Positions 55,997 through 64,000 of a stretch of DNA of 64,000 nucleotides are shown one piece after another (the first letter of the stretch is position 1; every line of letters begins with the position of its first letter). Under the pieces are notes generated by a model. That model saw only the letters and a program-made list of their open reading frames with translations, was not told the DNA's origin and did not search any database. Source of the stretch: Eubacterium sp. (GTDB lineage Bacteria > Bacillota > Clostridia > Lachnospirales > Lachnospiraceae); the NCBI GenBank assembly GCA_017433295.1, contig JAFRHL010000005.1, positions 1-64,000 on the forward strand. The letters run 5' to 3'. The translations under genes and the position numbers were made by a program.

Positions 55997-57730
55997 TTGA
56001 AAGTTTCAGGAAACAGCCTCTTTGTTACGGCAATGAAAAAAGAAGGGGTAGATACAATATTTGCTTATCCGGGAGGAATGAACGTCAACCTTCTGGATGA
56101 ACTTCATGATGCCCACGGCATAGACCTGGTACTGCCGCGGCACGAACAGGGCCTGATCCATGCCGCCGACGGCTATGCCAGAGCCACCGGTAGGGTAGGT
56201 GTCTGTCTGGTGACCAGCGGTCCCGGCGCCACCAACCTGGTAACCGGCATCGCCACTGCCAATTATGACAGTATCCCTCTGGTTTGCTTTACCGGCCAGG
56301 TCTCCGAGAACCTGATCGGAAATGACGCATTTCAGGAGGTAGACATTATCGGCGTGACCCGCCATATTGCCAAGTTTGTCATCATGGTCCGCGACCGCGA
56401 GATGCTGGCCCAGCGGATCAAGGAAGCATTTTATATTGCCAGGACCGGAAAGCCCGGCCCTGTGCTGGTGGACCTTCCGGCAGATGTCATGGCGGAGCTG
56501 GGCTCCACCTCCTATCCCACAGAGGTCAATATCCGGGGCTATAAGCCCAACACAGGAGTCCATGTGGGACAGCTCAAACGGGCCATTGCCCTGATCAAGA
56601 AGGGAAAAAAACCCGTGTTCTTAATCGGCGGCGGCGTGATCCTGGCCAGAGCCCAGGAGGACATGACAGAGCTGGCGGAGAAACTGAACATACCGGTTAT
56701 CACCTCCGTCATGGGCCGGGGAGCCATTTCCACGGAGCATCCCCTTTATATAGGAAATATCGGTATGCACGGCTCCTATGCCGCCAACCGTACAGCAGAC
56801 GAATGTGACCTGATGATCTCCATCGGATGCCGGTTTAATGACCGTGTCACCGGCAATATAGCAAAGTTTGCCCCCAATGCCAAGATCATTCACATTGATA
56901 TCGAGGCCTCTTCCATTTCCAGGAATATCACCGTGGATATTCCCATCGTGGCGGACGCAAAGCTGGCCATACGCAAGATCATTGAGCATACTAAAGAGAT
57001 GCACCATGAAGACTGGGTGGAAGAAATCAAAGGATGGGACAGAGAATATCCCCTTTCCATGGACGTAAAGGCCGGGGTCAGCCCCGAGCATATCATCCGC
57101 ACCCTAAATGAAGTCTATGCCGACAGAGACACCGTTTTCTCCTCGGATGTGGGCCAGCACCAGATGTGGGCTGCCCAGTATTTGAAGCTGGATGCCAGCC
57201 ACAGGCTGATCCAGAGCGGCGGCCTGGGAACCATGGGCTTCGGCCTCCCGGCGGCCATCGGGGCAAAGATCGGCTGCCCGGAGAAATCGGTGGTATCCAT
57301 CAGTGGTGACGGAGGTTTCCAGATGAACATACAGGAGCTCTCAACCGCCATTTGCCAGGAGCTGCCCCTGGTCAACATAGTAATGAACAATAATAAGCTG
57401 GGCATGGTGCGTCAGATGCAGACCTTGTTTAAGAACGGACGCTACACCATCACCTGTCTCCGCTATCATAAGTCCTGTAAGGGCAAATGCGGCACAGAGG
57501 GCTGGAACTGTCCCGAGTATTCACCGGACTTTGTGAAGGTCATCGAAGCCTATGGTTCCAAAGGCTGGCTGGTGACAAAGGACGAGGAGTTAAAGGATGC
57601 CCTCCTTGAAGCAAGGGCTTACGCAGAGGAACACAATAAGCCTGTCCTGATAGAATGTACCGTTTCCCCCGGTGAGCTGGTACTCCCCATGATCCGGGGC
57701 GGCGCAAGCTTTGACGATATCATGTATTAG
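55997..57730 (+). CDS. ilvB: Acetolactate synthase large subunit
   Basis: ThDP enzyme that condenses pyruvate for branched-chain amino acids. Features: FAYPGGMNVNLLDEL, catalytic Glu in LPRHEQGLIHAADGYAR, FQEVDIIGVTRH, GTMGFGLPAAIGAKIG, and the ThDP/Mg motif SGDGGFQMN..NN. Between GRYTIT and SPDFVK lies an insertion of about 15-18 residues with Cys487, Cys494, Cys498 and Cys505, not present in E. coli or Bacillus enzymes. 577 residues. The start is TTG 55997 with GAGGAGAGTGATATT. ilvN follows 13 bases later. Confidence 0.93.
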   Translation: MKVSGNSLFVTAMKKEGVDTIFAYPGGMNVNLLDELHDAHGIDLVLPRHEQGLIHAADGYARATGRVGVCLVTSGPGATNLVTGIATANYDSIPLVCFTGQVSENLIGNDAFQEVDIIGVTRHIAKFVIMVRDREMLAQRIKEAFYIARTGKPGPVLVDLPADVMAELGSTSYPTEVNIRGYKPNTGVHVGQLKRAIALIKKGKKPVFLIGGGVILARAQEDMTELAEKLNIPVITSVMGRGAISTEHPLYIGNIGMHGSYAANRTADECDLMISIGCRFNDRVTGNIAKFAPNAKIIHIDIEASSISRNITVDIPIVADAKLAIRKIIEHTKEMHHEDWVEEIKGWDREYPLSMDVKAGVSPEHIIRTLNEVYADRDTVFSSDVGQHQMWAAQYLKLDASHRLIQSGGLGTMGFGLPAAIGAKIGCPEKSVVSISGDGGFQMNIQELSTAICQELPLVNIVMNNNKLGMVRQMQTLFKNGRYTITCLRYHKSCKGKCGTEGWNCPEYSPDFVKVIEAYGSKGWLVTKDEELKDALLEARAYAEEHNKPVLIECTVSPGELVLPMIRGGASFDDIMY

Positions 57731-57743
57731 GAGGTGGAAGGAA

Positions 57744-58262
57744 ATGAGACAGATCGATAAGACAAAAAAGAAAAGATGGGTCTCCCTGTACGTGGAGAAC
57801 CGGATCGGTGTCCTCACCCGCATCTCCGGCATGATGGCGGGAAAGTCCTACAATATTGACAGTATCACCGTGGGAGTAACCGAGGATCCAAGCATTTCCC
57901 GCATGACCATCGGCTTAAGCTCAGATGACGCCACCTTTGAACAGATCAAAAAGCAGCTCAACCGCTGCGTGGAGGTCATCAAGCTCAACGACATCACAGA
58001 TGCCCCCACCCATATGAAAGAGATACTCTTTGTCAAGATCCACGAATGTTCCGAATTTGAAAAGGGCGAGATCTTCCGCATTGCCCAGGTCTTCGGAGCC
58101 AAAGCCATAGATTACGGCATTAACAGCGTACTTCTGGAGAGCGTAGCCACCGAGGGACGAAACAACGACCTCATCGCCCTGCTCCAGAACAAATTTGACC
58201 GGGTGGAGATCGTCAGGGGCGGTATCGTAGCCATCGAATCCATCAGCATGATCGACCGGTAA
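57744..58262 (+). CDS. ilvN: Acetolactate synthase small (regulatory) subunit
   Basis: Stabilises IlvB and confers valine feedback. ACT domain at the N-terminus (WVSLYVENRIGVLTRISGMM, then YNIDSITVG and RMTIGLS), followed by the ALS_ss_C domain. 172 residues. ATG 57744 follows AGGAGGTGGAAGGAA. A strong terminator lies 35 bases after the stop, closing the ilvBN operon. Confidence 0.93.
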   Translation: MRQIDKTKKKRWVSLYVENRIGVLTRISGMMAGKSYNIDSITVGVTEDPSISRMTIGLSSDDATFEQIKKQLNRCVEVIKLNDITDAPTHMKEILFVKIHECSEFEKGEIFRIAQVFGAKAIDYGINSVLLESVATEGRNNDLIALLQNKFDRVEIVRGGIVAIESISMIDR

Positions 58263-58296
58263 AGCCGGATAAAAAAATTCAATTGTCCTGATATTG

Positions 58297-58327
58297 AAAA
58301 GGCGTCGCAAACAGCGGCGCCTTTTTT
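58297..58327 (+). terminator. Rho-independent terminator of ilvBN
   Basis: GGCGTCGC (58301-58308) pairs with GCGGCGCC (58314-58321), including one G-U, with A residues before and TTTTTT after. Confidence 0.88.
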
Positions 58328-58562
58328 GTACTCTGTCTTTGCCTAATTTGGTATCTTTCCGGACCGGCCTGAAGTCATTTATATCAACGATTTCATTCGG
58401 GAGACAGTTAACCTTCCCCGGGCAAATGCTCTGACAGTAAATACAGACAAAATGGAACCTGACAGTTGGGGGCTGTTTTAGTGTGACAGGCACATCCCCT
58501 TTTTACAGGGATAATGTTGTTAATATGGAAAAAATGTTAGAAATAAATTAAAATATCAAATA
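58328..58562. other. Non-coding spacer upstream of the SpaA promoter
   Basis: 235 bases between the ilvBN terminator and the promoter. It contains CTGACAG twice and a related TGTGACAGG, possibly a protein-binding array. No gene or known RNA motif is recognised. Confidence 0.4.
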
Positions 58563-58591
58563 TTGACATTATTAACTAAAAATGATAATAT
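58563..58591 (+). promoter_or_regulatory. Strong promoter of the giant SpaA-domain gene
   Basis: TTGACA (58563-58568), exactly 17 bases, TAATAT (58586-58591). It leaves a leader of about 165-170 nt before the start codon. Confidence 0.8.
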
Positions 58592-58624
58592 GGTGAAACA
58601 GGCGATAATAAAAGAGATATAATC

Positions 58625-58715
58625 CCGGTGCGCATATGCGGCCATGTGCGTCATTGCGCCTGAGAATGAACAGGACACCCGGAAAGGAGATGATGAAATG
58701 ACGGATTGTATTTAG
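58625..58715 (+). promoter_or_regulatory. Structured leader with a 5-codon open frame
   Basis: CCGGTG (58625-58630) and CACCCGG (58677-58683) can form an outer stem around a CGCATATGCG palindrome (58631-58640) and a GTGCGC/TGCGCC pairing. Just downstream, AAAGGAGATGATGAA precedes an ATG (58698) that reads only five codons before TAG. Such a strong RBS on a tiny frame suggests a leader peptide or a remnant; known c-di-GMP riboswitch consensus was looked for and not found. Confidence 0.4.
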
Positions 58716-58764
58716 ATTATCTACAGACAGCTGGACTCTTCCGACAGAAAGTGAGGTTTGATGA

Positions 58765-61700
58765 ATGAGTTTTAAGGTAAAGAGAGTATTGTCAGTGGTC
58801 TTGATCGTTCTATTGATCATTACAACCGGCGGCAGGGATTTTACAGCTTTTGCCTCGGGCAGCAGGCGGCAGGACATTCACATCACAGACAGTATCGATC
58901 AGAAAAACTCCACATCAGGACAAAGCTTGGACGGGGAAGCATCCCGGAAGAAAGATACATTATCAATGCAGAAGAAGGATATTGGAGCAGCTGAGGATAA
59001 AGGAAAAGATGTCGGCCAGGAAAGCAAAACAGAGGCCGGAAAGGATGCCGGCCAGGAAAGCAAAACAGAAGCCGGAAAGGATGCCGGCCAGGAAAGTAAA
59101 ACAGAGGCCGGAAAGGATGCCGGCCAGGAAAGTAAAACAGAGGCCGGAAAGGATGCCGGCCAGGAAAGTAAAACAGAGGCCGGCAAAGAAACCGATAAGG
59201 AGATCGGAAAAGATACCGTCCAAAAGCCTGACAAAAACAAGGGTCAGGAATCCGACACCGGAGCAGGACAGGAAAAGGATACAGCAAAAACAGAGGAAAA
59301 TCAGGCGAAGGATAAAAAGGATCCATCAGATCAATTCAAAAATGAGCAGGATCAAAAGGAAAAAGAAGCAGAGTCTTCCTCAAAGGAGGCGTCGGGAAAG
59401 AAGGGAATCAACCTAAAAGATATGAAGTCGGGGGAGACGATCACTTTTAAAGCCATGCAGGGATCTGCTACGAAGAAAGTTTCCGTTACCCAGGGTACCC
59501 ATTATGATTATTCCGACTACGGATTAGGCTCCTACGAGACCTATAAGTATCATGTGAAGTTCGGCAATGTTTCGGCTACAGCCTATTGCATAGAGCCGTC
59601 CAAACATTCACCGGGTTCCGGAACCTACACTATCACGAAGCTGGCAGATGGAAAAAAGCTGGCAAAGGTATGCTTTTACGGGACTAAGGCAGCAGGAGAA
59701 GACAGTTTTTTTTCAGGACAGCATTCCGGATTTTCGGAAGGAAAGAAGTTTATCCTGGTCCATCTGGCGGCCAGCTATGCCAACAGTGGTTCAGATGCTT
59801 TTTCCGGTGCCAACAGCACTGCCAGAAAGCTGGCTTTGGAACTATATAACTGGTGTATGAGCCAGCCGGATATTCCCGATGTGGATATGGCTTTTTCCGA
59901 TAATAATGTGACAGCCTATGTGGAGGGAAAACTGCAGAGGACAAAAGAGATCGTATTTAAAGCGGATAAACTTCAGACTGTCACCTTTCATCTTCCTGCA
60001 GGAGTAAAACTGCATAATCTTACCACGGGAAAGACCAGTAAAGCAGGAGCCGATGTAGAAGTCAGTGGAGGAACCAGATTCTATCTGTCAGCACCACTTT
60101 CCCAGGCAGGAGATGTGAAGGAATTCTGGAAGACCACCATGAAGGGAAGTATCGTGAAGGATTTTTCCGCCTATAAGATATCTATCGGCGATGGAGAGCA
60201 GGATCTCGCCCTGGTATTCGGAGAAGGAGTAGATGATGAAAAATATGTGGATTTTAAGGTTACCTGGCTGAGTCTCGGAGAACTGACCATTTATAAAGAA
60301 GGGCAGGACTTTGTATCGGTGACCAGAAATTCTGACGGTGTTGTTTTCAATTATGAGAATAAAAGACAGCAGAATGCGGTCTACAACCTCTATGCGGATG
60401 AGAATATCAAAGATGGAAGCGGTAAAATAATTTACAACAGCGGAGCCCTGGTGGCAGGGAATCTTACAACAGATGCGTCAGGCAGCGTTACAGTGAAGAA
60501 TCTTTATGCCGGTCTTTACAGAGTTACAGAACAGACAGCCCCTCAGGGCTTTTACAATAGTAAGCAAAGCAAACAGATCAGGGTAAATTACACTGGTGGT
60601 TCTGCCGGGAATTCCAACAGTCTGACCTTTGTGAATGAACGCCAGAAGGCAGATGTTTCGGCAGTGAAAAAGGATAAGGACACTATAAATCCTCTTAAGG
60701 GAGGAATATTCGGGCTATATGCAGGCAACGATATAAAGAACTCTGCCGGCAGCCTTGTTCTGAGAAAGGATGAATTAATTGCAAAAGCTGTTACCGGGTC
60801 AGATGGAAAGGCGCAATTTCCGGCAGATATTCCTCTGGGAAATTCATATTATATAAAAGAAATCAAAGCACCGGAGAATTATTACCGAAACCAGAAAGAT
60901 ACATATTTCTTCCGGTTCGCTTATGCAGGTGAGAATACAGAAAGGCAGTCGTTCACACATATCTTTTTCAATGACAGAACCAATGCCCGGATACATCTTA
61001 TCAAAAAGGATAAGGAGACCGGCAGCAAACCCCAGGGGGATGCGGTATTAAGCGGAGCCGTATACGGACTTTATGCCAGGGAAGACATTGTTCACCCTGA
61101 CGGTCGCACAGGAGTGTTGTACAGGGCAGGATCCCGGGTGGCGGTCCTTACCACAGACGAAACCGGGCAGGCGGAGGTAAAAGACCTTTATCTTGGCAAA
61201 TACTTTTTCAAAGAGATCAGTCCTTCTACAGGTTATCTGATCGATGACGAGGAACATAATGTGACGGCCTCCTATGAAGGGGACCTGAAGCTTACCGTGG
61301 AAAGGGAAACTATTTCTGAGGAAACTGTGAAAAAACAGCCTTTCCAGATAATCAAGGCGGCCAATAATGAACAGACAGATGCCGAACTGCTCAAAGGTGC
61401 GGGATTTAAAGCCTACCTGATCAGCAGCCTTAGCAAAGATTCTGCAGGTAATTACGATTATGGCAGTGCCGATCCGGTCGTGCTGACTGACACAGGAGGC
61501 CGGGAAATGATCACTGATGAGAAAGGGCATGCTGTTTCCATTCCCATTCCCTACGGAACGTACATTGTCGTTGAGAGTACAACGCCCCATAATTATAATC
61601 CTGTAAAACCCTTTGTGGTGACCATCAGGGAGAATCATCCGGACACTCCCCAGGTCTGGAGAGTGCTTCTGGATGAAGAATTCAAGGCCAAACTTAAGAT

Positions 61701-64000
61701 CATCAAGCAGGATGATGAAACAAAGAGATCTATTCTTCTGCCGGAAACGGAATTCAAGATCTATGATATAGGACATAAAGAATATGTGAAGCAGACGACT
61801 ACCTATCCGAAACCTGTGGTTCACAGCTCATTTTTTACTGACGAAGAGGGCTGCCTGGTACTGCCCCAGAACCTGAAGATCGGCAGCTATCGGATAGAGG
61901 AGATAAAAGCACCGGAAGGATACTACCGGAACAAGGACTATCCGGTGGTCCAGGTGGATTCAGACACTATGCACCGAATCGATCCGGTCAGCGGAGATGC
62001 GATCATTGAAGTGATTTACGAAGATCATCCCGTAAAGGGAGAACTTACCATAAGTAAATCCGGAGAGTGCCCGGTAAGCTTTGACGGTAAGAAGTTCATA
62101 TATAAGGTCCGGGGGCTTGAGGGGGCTGAATATGAGATCTACGCGGCAGAGGACATTTATACGCCGGACCATCAGCGTGATATCAATGGAGACAGGCTGC
62201 TGGTATTGGTCAAAGACAGTCTGGTAAAAACCATAACCACCGATAAGACCGGAAAGGCTGTCGCCGATAACCTCCCCCTGGGGGCCTATTATGTTAAGGA
62301 GAAAACAGCACCTTATGGCTTTGTTATCAATCTTACGGAACAGGATAGCATATTTGAATACGCCGGCCAGGACATCCCTGTGATTACCCACGACATGGAG
62401 TTTACAAATCAGCGTCAAAAAGTAGATCTCTCCGTACTTAAAAAAGACGAAAGAACAAAACATACATTATCTGATGCAGAATTTGCCCTTTACAGCAAAG
62501 AGCCCATTATTTCCTGTGGTCAGGAGATCGTACCGGCGGATACCCTGCTCGGTATATTTATTTCTGACGATAAGGGAAAGGCTGCCTGCAGCCTGGATCT
62601 GCCCATGGGCAAATATTATGTCAGGGAGACAAAAGCACCCGCAGGCTATTATCCGTCAGATAAGAGGCTGGACTTTGATGCCTCCTGGCAGGGGCAGGAG
62701 ATAGAAACGATTAAGCTGGAATCTGATTTCTATGACAATCCCATATCTATTGCCTTTTCCAAGTCCGACCTGACCACCGGCACGGAGCTTTCAGGAGCCA
62801 GACTGTCAGTATTTGACCATCAGGGACAACTGGTGGAGACCTGGGTATCAGAGAAAGATCAGCCCCATATGATCTATGGACTTTCTATCGGAGAGACCTA
62901 TACTTTAAGAGAAGAACTGGCTCCCTATGGATATCTCAGGGCCTCCGAGGTCATCTTTACCGTGCCTGAAGAGGAAGAGATCCAGAAGGTGGAGATGAAG
63001 GATGAGGTTCCCCGTGGAACCATCATAATAAACAAGAAAGGGGAATTTCTGAGCAAGGTATCTCTGATCGATCATATCAAAGGTATCGCGGAGCACCTTT
63101 TCTCTTACATTACAGGGAAACTCAATGCCGTGACCTTCGATATATTTGCCGCTGAAGATATCAAAGCGGCGGACGGATCCTCCGAAGATTACTATCATAA
63201 GGACGAGATGGTAGGCTCAATAACTACGGACCATACCGGAACAGCTTCAATGGAAGGCCTCCCCCTGGGCCGCTATTATGTTAAGGAAAAGAACACCGTT
63301 CATGGTCATGTACTGGAAAAGGAGCCCCAGATGATAGATCTGACCTACAGGGACCAGGATACCCCTGTTGTTGTTTATAATAAAGAATGGCAGAACGCCC
63401 GGCAAAAGATATCAGTCGGTTTGGTAAAAGTTGAAAAAGGTACAGAAAAAGGACTGCCGGGAGGCATATTTGGCCTCTTTACAGGAAAAGTGATTCTGTC
63501 TTCCGAAGGAAATCAGCTGATGGAGGCGGACGAGATCATCGAACTGAAGACCACCGACGAAAACGGACGTATCGACTTTACAGCCGACCTGCCTGTGGAC
63601 GGAGACTACTATATAAAAGAATTATATGCCCCTCCCGGCTATGTAAAGACAGAAGAAAAACAATCCTTTTCCACCCCATGGCAGGGAGAAAATACCGTAC
63701 TCCAGACAGTCGCCCTGACCTTTGAAGATGAACTGACGACCACCGCCATAACAAAGTCAGACTTGACCACCGGAAAAGAACTGCCTGGAGCCAGGCTGAA
63801 AGTAACCGATAAAGATGGAAAAACAGCAGATTCCTGGGTTTCAGGCCATAAACCCCACATCATAAAAGGTCTTACAGCAGGCCAGACCTATACACTGACC
63901 GAAACAAAACCGGCAGACGGATATGCAACTGCAGAATCCATTCATTTTACCGTAGATGACACTTCTAAAACCCAGAAGATCGACATGAAAGACGACGTAA
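58765..64000 (+). CDS. Giant secreted SpaA/Cna-B-domain surface protein (3' end beyond window)
   Basis: Open from ATG 58765 to the window end, at least 1745 residues, with no stop. The signal peptide has a basic start, hydrophobic core and likely cleavage at AFA-SG (about 31). Residues about 40-215 are hydrophilic with five 12-residue KDAGQESKTEAG repeats. An N-terminal adhesin-like domain (about 220-500) carries AYCIEPSKHSPGSGTY (Cys275) and a later FILVHLAASYAN, resembling thioester-type domains. About eleven SpaA/Cna-B domains follow from about residue 504, each with openings such as LTIYKE, SAVKKDKD or LSVLKKDE, a GLYA/FALYS strand and endings like YYxKExxAPxGY. Lys and Glu placement suggests internal isopeptide bonds. 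A sortase motif would be off-window. Probably a wall-anchored adhesin or pilus-like protein. Confidence 0.88.
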   Translation, partial: MSFKVKRVLSVVLIVLLIITTGGRDFTAFASGSRRQDIHITDSIDQKNSTSGQSLDGEASRKKDTLSMQKKDIGAAEDKGKDVGQESKTEAGKDAGQESKTEAGKDAGQESKTEAGKDAGQESKTEAGKDAGQESKTEAGKETDKEIGKDTVQKPDKNKGQESDTGAGQEKDTAKTEENQAKDKKDPSDQFKNEQDQKEKEAESSSKEASGKKGINLKDMKSGETITFKAMQGSATKKVSVTQGTHYDYSDYGLGSYETYKYHVKFGNVSATAYCIEPSKHSPGSGTYTITKLADGKKLAKVCFYGTKAAGEDSFFSGQHSGFSEGKKFILVHLAASYANSGSDAFSGANSTARKLALELYNWCMSQPDIPDVDMAFSDNNVTAYVEGKLQRTKEIVFKADKLQTVTFHLPAGVKLHNLTTGKTSKAGADVEVSGGTRFYLSAPLSQAGDVKEFWKTTMKGSIVKDFSAYKISIGDGEQDLALVFGEGVDDEKYVDFKVTWLSLGELTIYKEGQDFVSVTRNSDGVVFNYENKRQQNAVYNLYADENIKDGSGKIIYNSGALVAGNLTTDASGSVTVKNLYAGLYRVTEQTAPQGFYNSKQSKQIRVNYTGGSAGNSNSLTFVNERQKADVSAVKKDKDTINPLKGGIFGLYAGNDIKNSAGSLVLRKDELIAKAVTGSDGKAQFPADIPLGNSYYIKEIKAPENYYRNQKDTYFFRFAYAGENTERQSFTHIFFNDRTNARIHLIKKDKETGSKPQGDAVLSGAVYGLYAREDIVHPDGRTGVLYRAGSRVAVLTTDETGQAEVKDLYLGKYFFKEISPSTGYLIDDEEHNVTASYEGDLKLTVERETISEETVKKQPFQIIKAANNEQTDAELLKGAGFKAYLISSLSKDSAGNYDYGSADPVVLTDTGGREMITDEKGHAVSIPIPYGTYIVVESTTPHNYNPVKPFVVTIRENHPDTPQVWRVLLDEEFKAKLKIIKQDDETKRSILLPETEFKIYDIGHKEYVKQTTTYPKPVVHSSFFTDEEGCLVLPQNLKIGSYRIEEIKAPEGYYRNKDYPVVQVDSDTMHRIDPVSGDAIIEVIYEDHPVKGELTISKSGECPVSFDGKKFIYKVRGLEGAEYEIYAAEDIYTPDHQRDINGDRLLVLVKDSLVKTITTDKTGKAVADNLPLGAYYVKEKTAPYGFVINLTEQDSIFEYAGQDIPVITHDMEFTNQRQKVDLSVLKKDERTKHTLSDAEFALYSKEPIISCGQEIVPADTLLGIFISDDKGKAACSLDLPMGKYYVRETKAPAGYYPSDKRLDFDASWQGQEIETIKLESDFYDNPISIAFSKSDLTTGTELSGARLSVFDHQGQLVETWVSEKDQPHMIYGLSIGETYTLREELAPYGYLRASEVIFTVPEEEEIQKVEMKDEVPRGTIIINKKGEFLSKVSLIDHIKGIAEHLFSYITGKLNAVTFDIFAAEDIKAADGSSEDYYHKDEMVGSITTDHTGTASMEGLPLGRYYVKEKNTVHGHVLEKEPQMIDLTYRDQDTPVVVYNKEWQNARQKISVGLVKVEKGTEKGLPGGIFGLFTGKVILSSEGNQLMEADEIIELKTTDENGRIDFTADLPVDGDYYIKELYAPPGYVKTEEKQSFSTPWQGENTVLQTVALTFEDELTTTAITKSDLTTGKELPGARLKVTDKDGKTADSWVSGHKPHIIKGLTAGQTYTLTETKPADGYATAESIHFTVDDTSKTQKIDMKDDV
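59005..59184 (+). repeat. Five 36-bp tandem repeats in the SpaA-protein gene
   Basis: Five consecutive in-frame 36-bp units encode KD(V/A)GQESKTEAG. Copies 2-5 differ only at a few third positions (AGC/AGT, GAG/GAA, GGA/GGC), so the array looks recently expanded. The array keeps alternative frames open on both strands, which creates spurious reading frames. Confidence 0.9.

Noticed and set aside
58592..58764. Possible c-di-GMP (GEMM-type) riboswitch in the SpaA leader, considered because a GGDEF/EAL protein is in the window
   Set aside because: Neither the class I GEMM core nor the class II consensus could be found; only generic stems are seen.
59005..59184. Regular 36-bp repeats considered as a CRISPR array
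   Set aside because: The units are contiguous with no spacers and are in frame within a protein gene.
58850..59416. A 188-codon frame rich in RKAKQRPERMPA-type repeats within the SpaA gene, and open frames on the opposite strand
   Set aside because: It is an out-of-frame reading of the 36-bp repeats. Because 36 is divisible by three, all frames stay open. The SpaA frame has the RBS, signal peptide and continuing homology.

Overview
The window looks like a chromosomal segment of a Gram-positive anaerobe of the Clostridia, most likely Lachnospiraceae. This is inferred from gene content: a DUF4317 protein, class III fructose-1,6-bisphosphatase, AddAB, a diaminopimelate-aminotransferase-like enzyme, an IlvB with a Cys-rich insertion, a macrodomain-type sirtuin, BspA-like LRR and SpaA/Cna-B surface proteins, plus strong AGGAGG ribosome-binding sites and TTGACA/TATAAT promoters. 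No rRNA, tRNA or CRISPR array was seen.

Left third (1-19 kb), accessory and eroding. A SirTM-like ADP-ribosyltransferase sits at the left edge, followed by a relic of a serine recombinase. Next comes a co-directional redox cluster (1.6-8.6 kb): a TetR regulator whose promoter carries two palindromic operators, three aldo/keto reductases, a shortened flavin reductase, a cytosolic flavodoxin, a CMD-cupin fusion, a flavodoxin lipoprotein, and decayed DUF4405/SUMF1 and FMN-reductase remnants. From 8.7 to 19.7 kb there are single genes on both strands (serine acetyltransferase, tannase-like lipoprotein, GNATs, DUF5131, EFR1-type flavodoxin-ferredoxin, YgjP-like peptidase, LRR protein, EamA transporter). 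Between them lie truncated pieces (MATE, CarD, DUF4317, a second FMN-reductase stub). The density of broken genes here contrasts sharply with the intact core that follows.

Middle (19.7-37 kb). addB-addA (recombinational repair) converges on mobA with no gap. A two-gene signalling operon follows: a hybrid histidine kinase with a degenerate N-terminal receiver, then a 1300-residue multi-PAS GGDEF/GGDEF-like/EAL protein. Aspartate kinase meets a minus-strand aminotransferase-chrA-chrA operon tail to tail.

Right core (37.5-58.3 kb), compact housekeeping, all on the plus strand: secA, prfB (no programmed frameshift), tex, a YcxB-like membrane protein, the t6A set tsaE-tsaB-rimI, a small zinc protein, RNase Z, tsaD, ispD, an unusual N-terminally extended clpX, class III fbp, an aconitase-family hydratase and ilvB-ilvN. 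The theme is protein export, translation termination, tRNA maturation, proteolysis and central/amino-acid metabolism. A 128-bp imperfect palindrome lies between fbp and the hydratase.

Right edge (58.3-64 kb). After the ilvN terminator, a strong promoter and a roughly 170-nt leader precede a giant secreted surface protein that remains open at the window end (at least 1745 residues). It has a signal peptide, five 36-bp repeats, a Cys-containing thioester-like N-terminal domain and about eleven SpaA/Cna-B-type domains.
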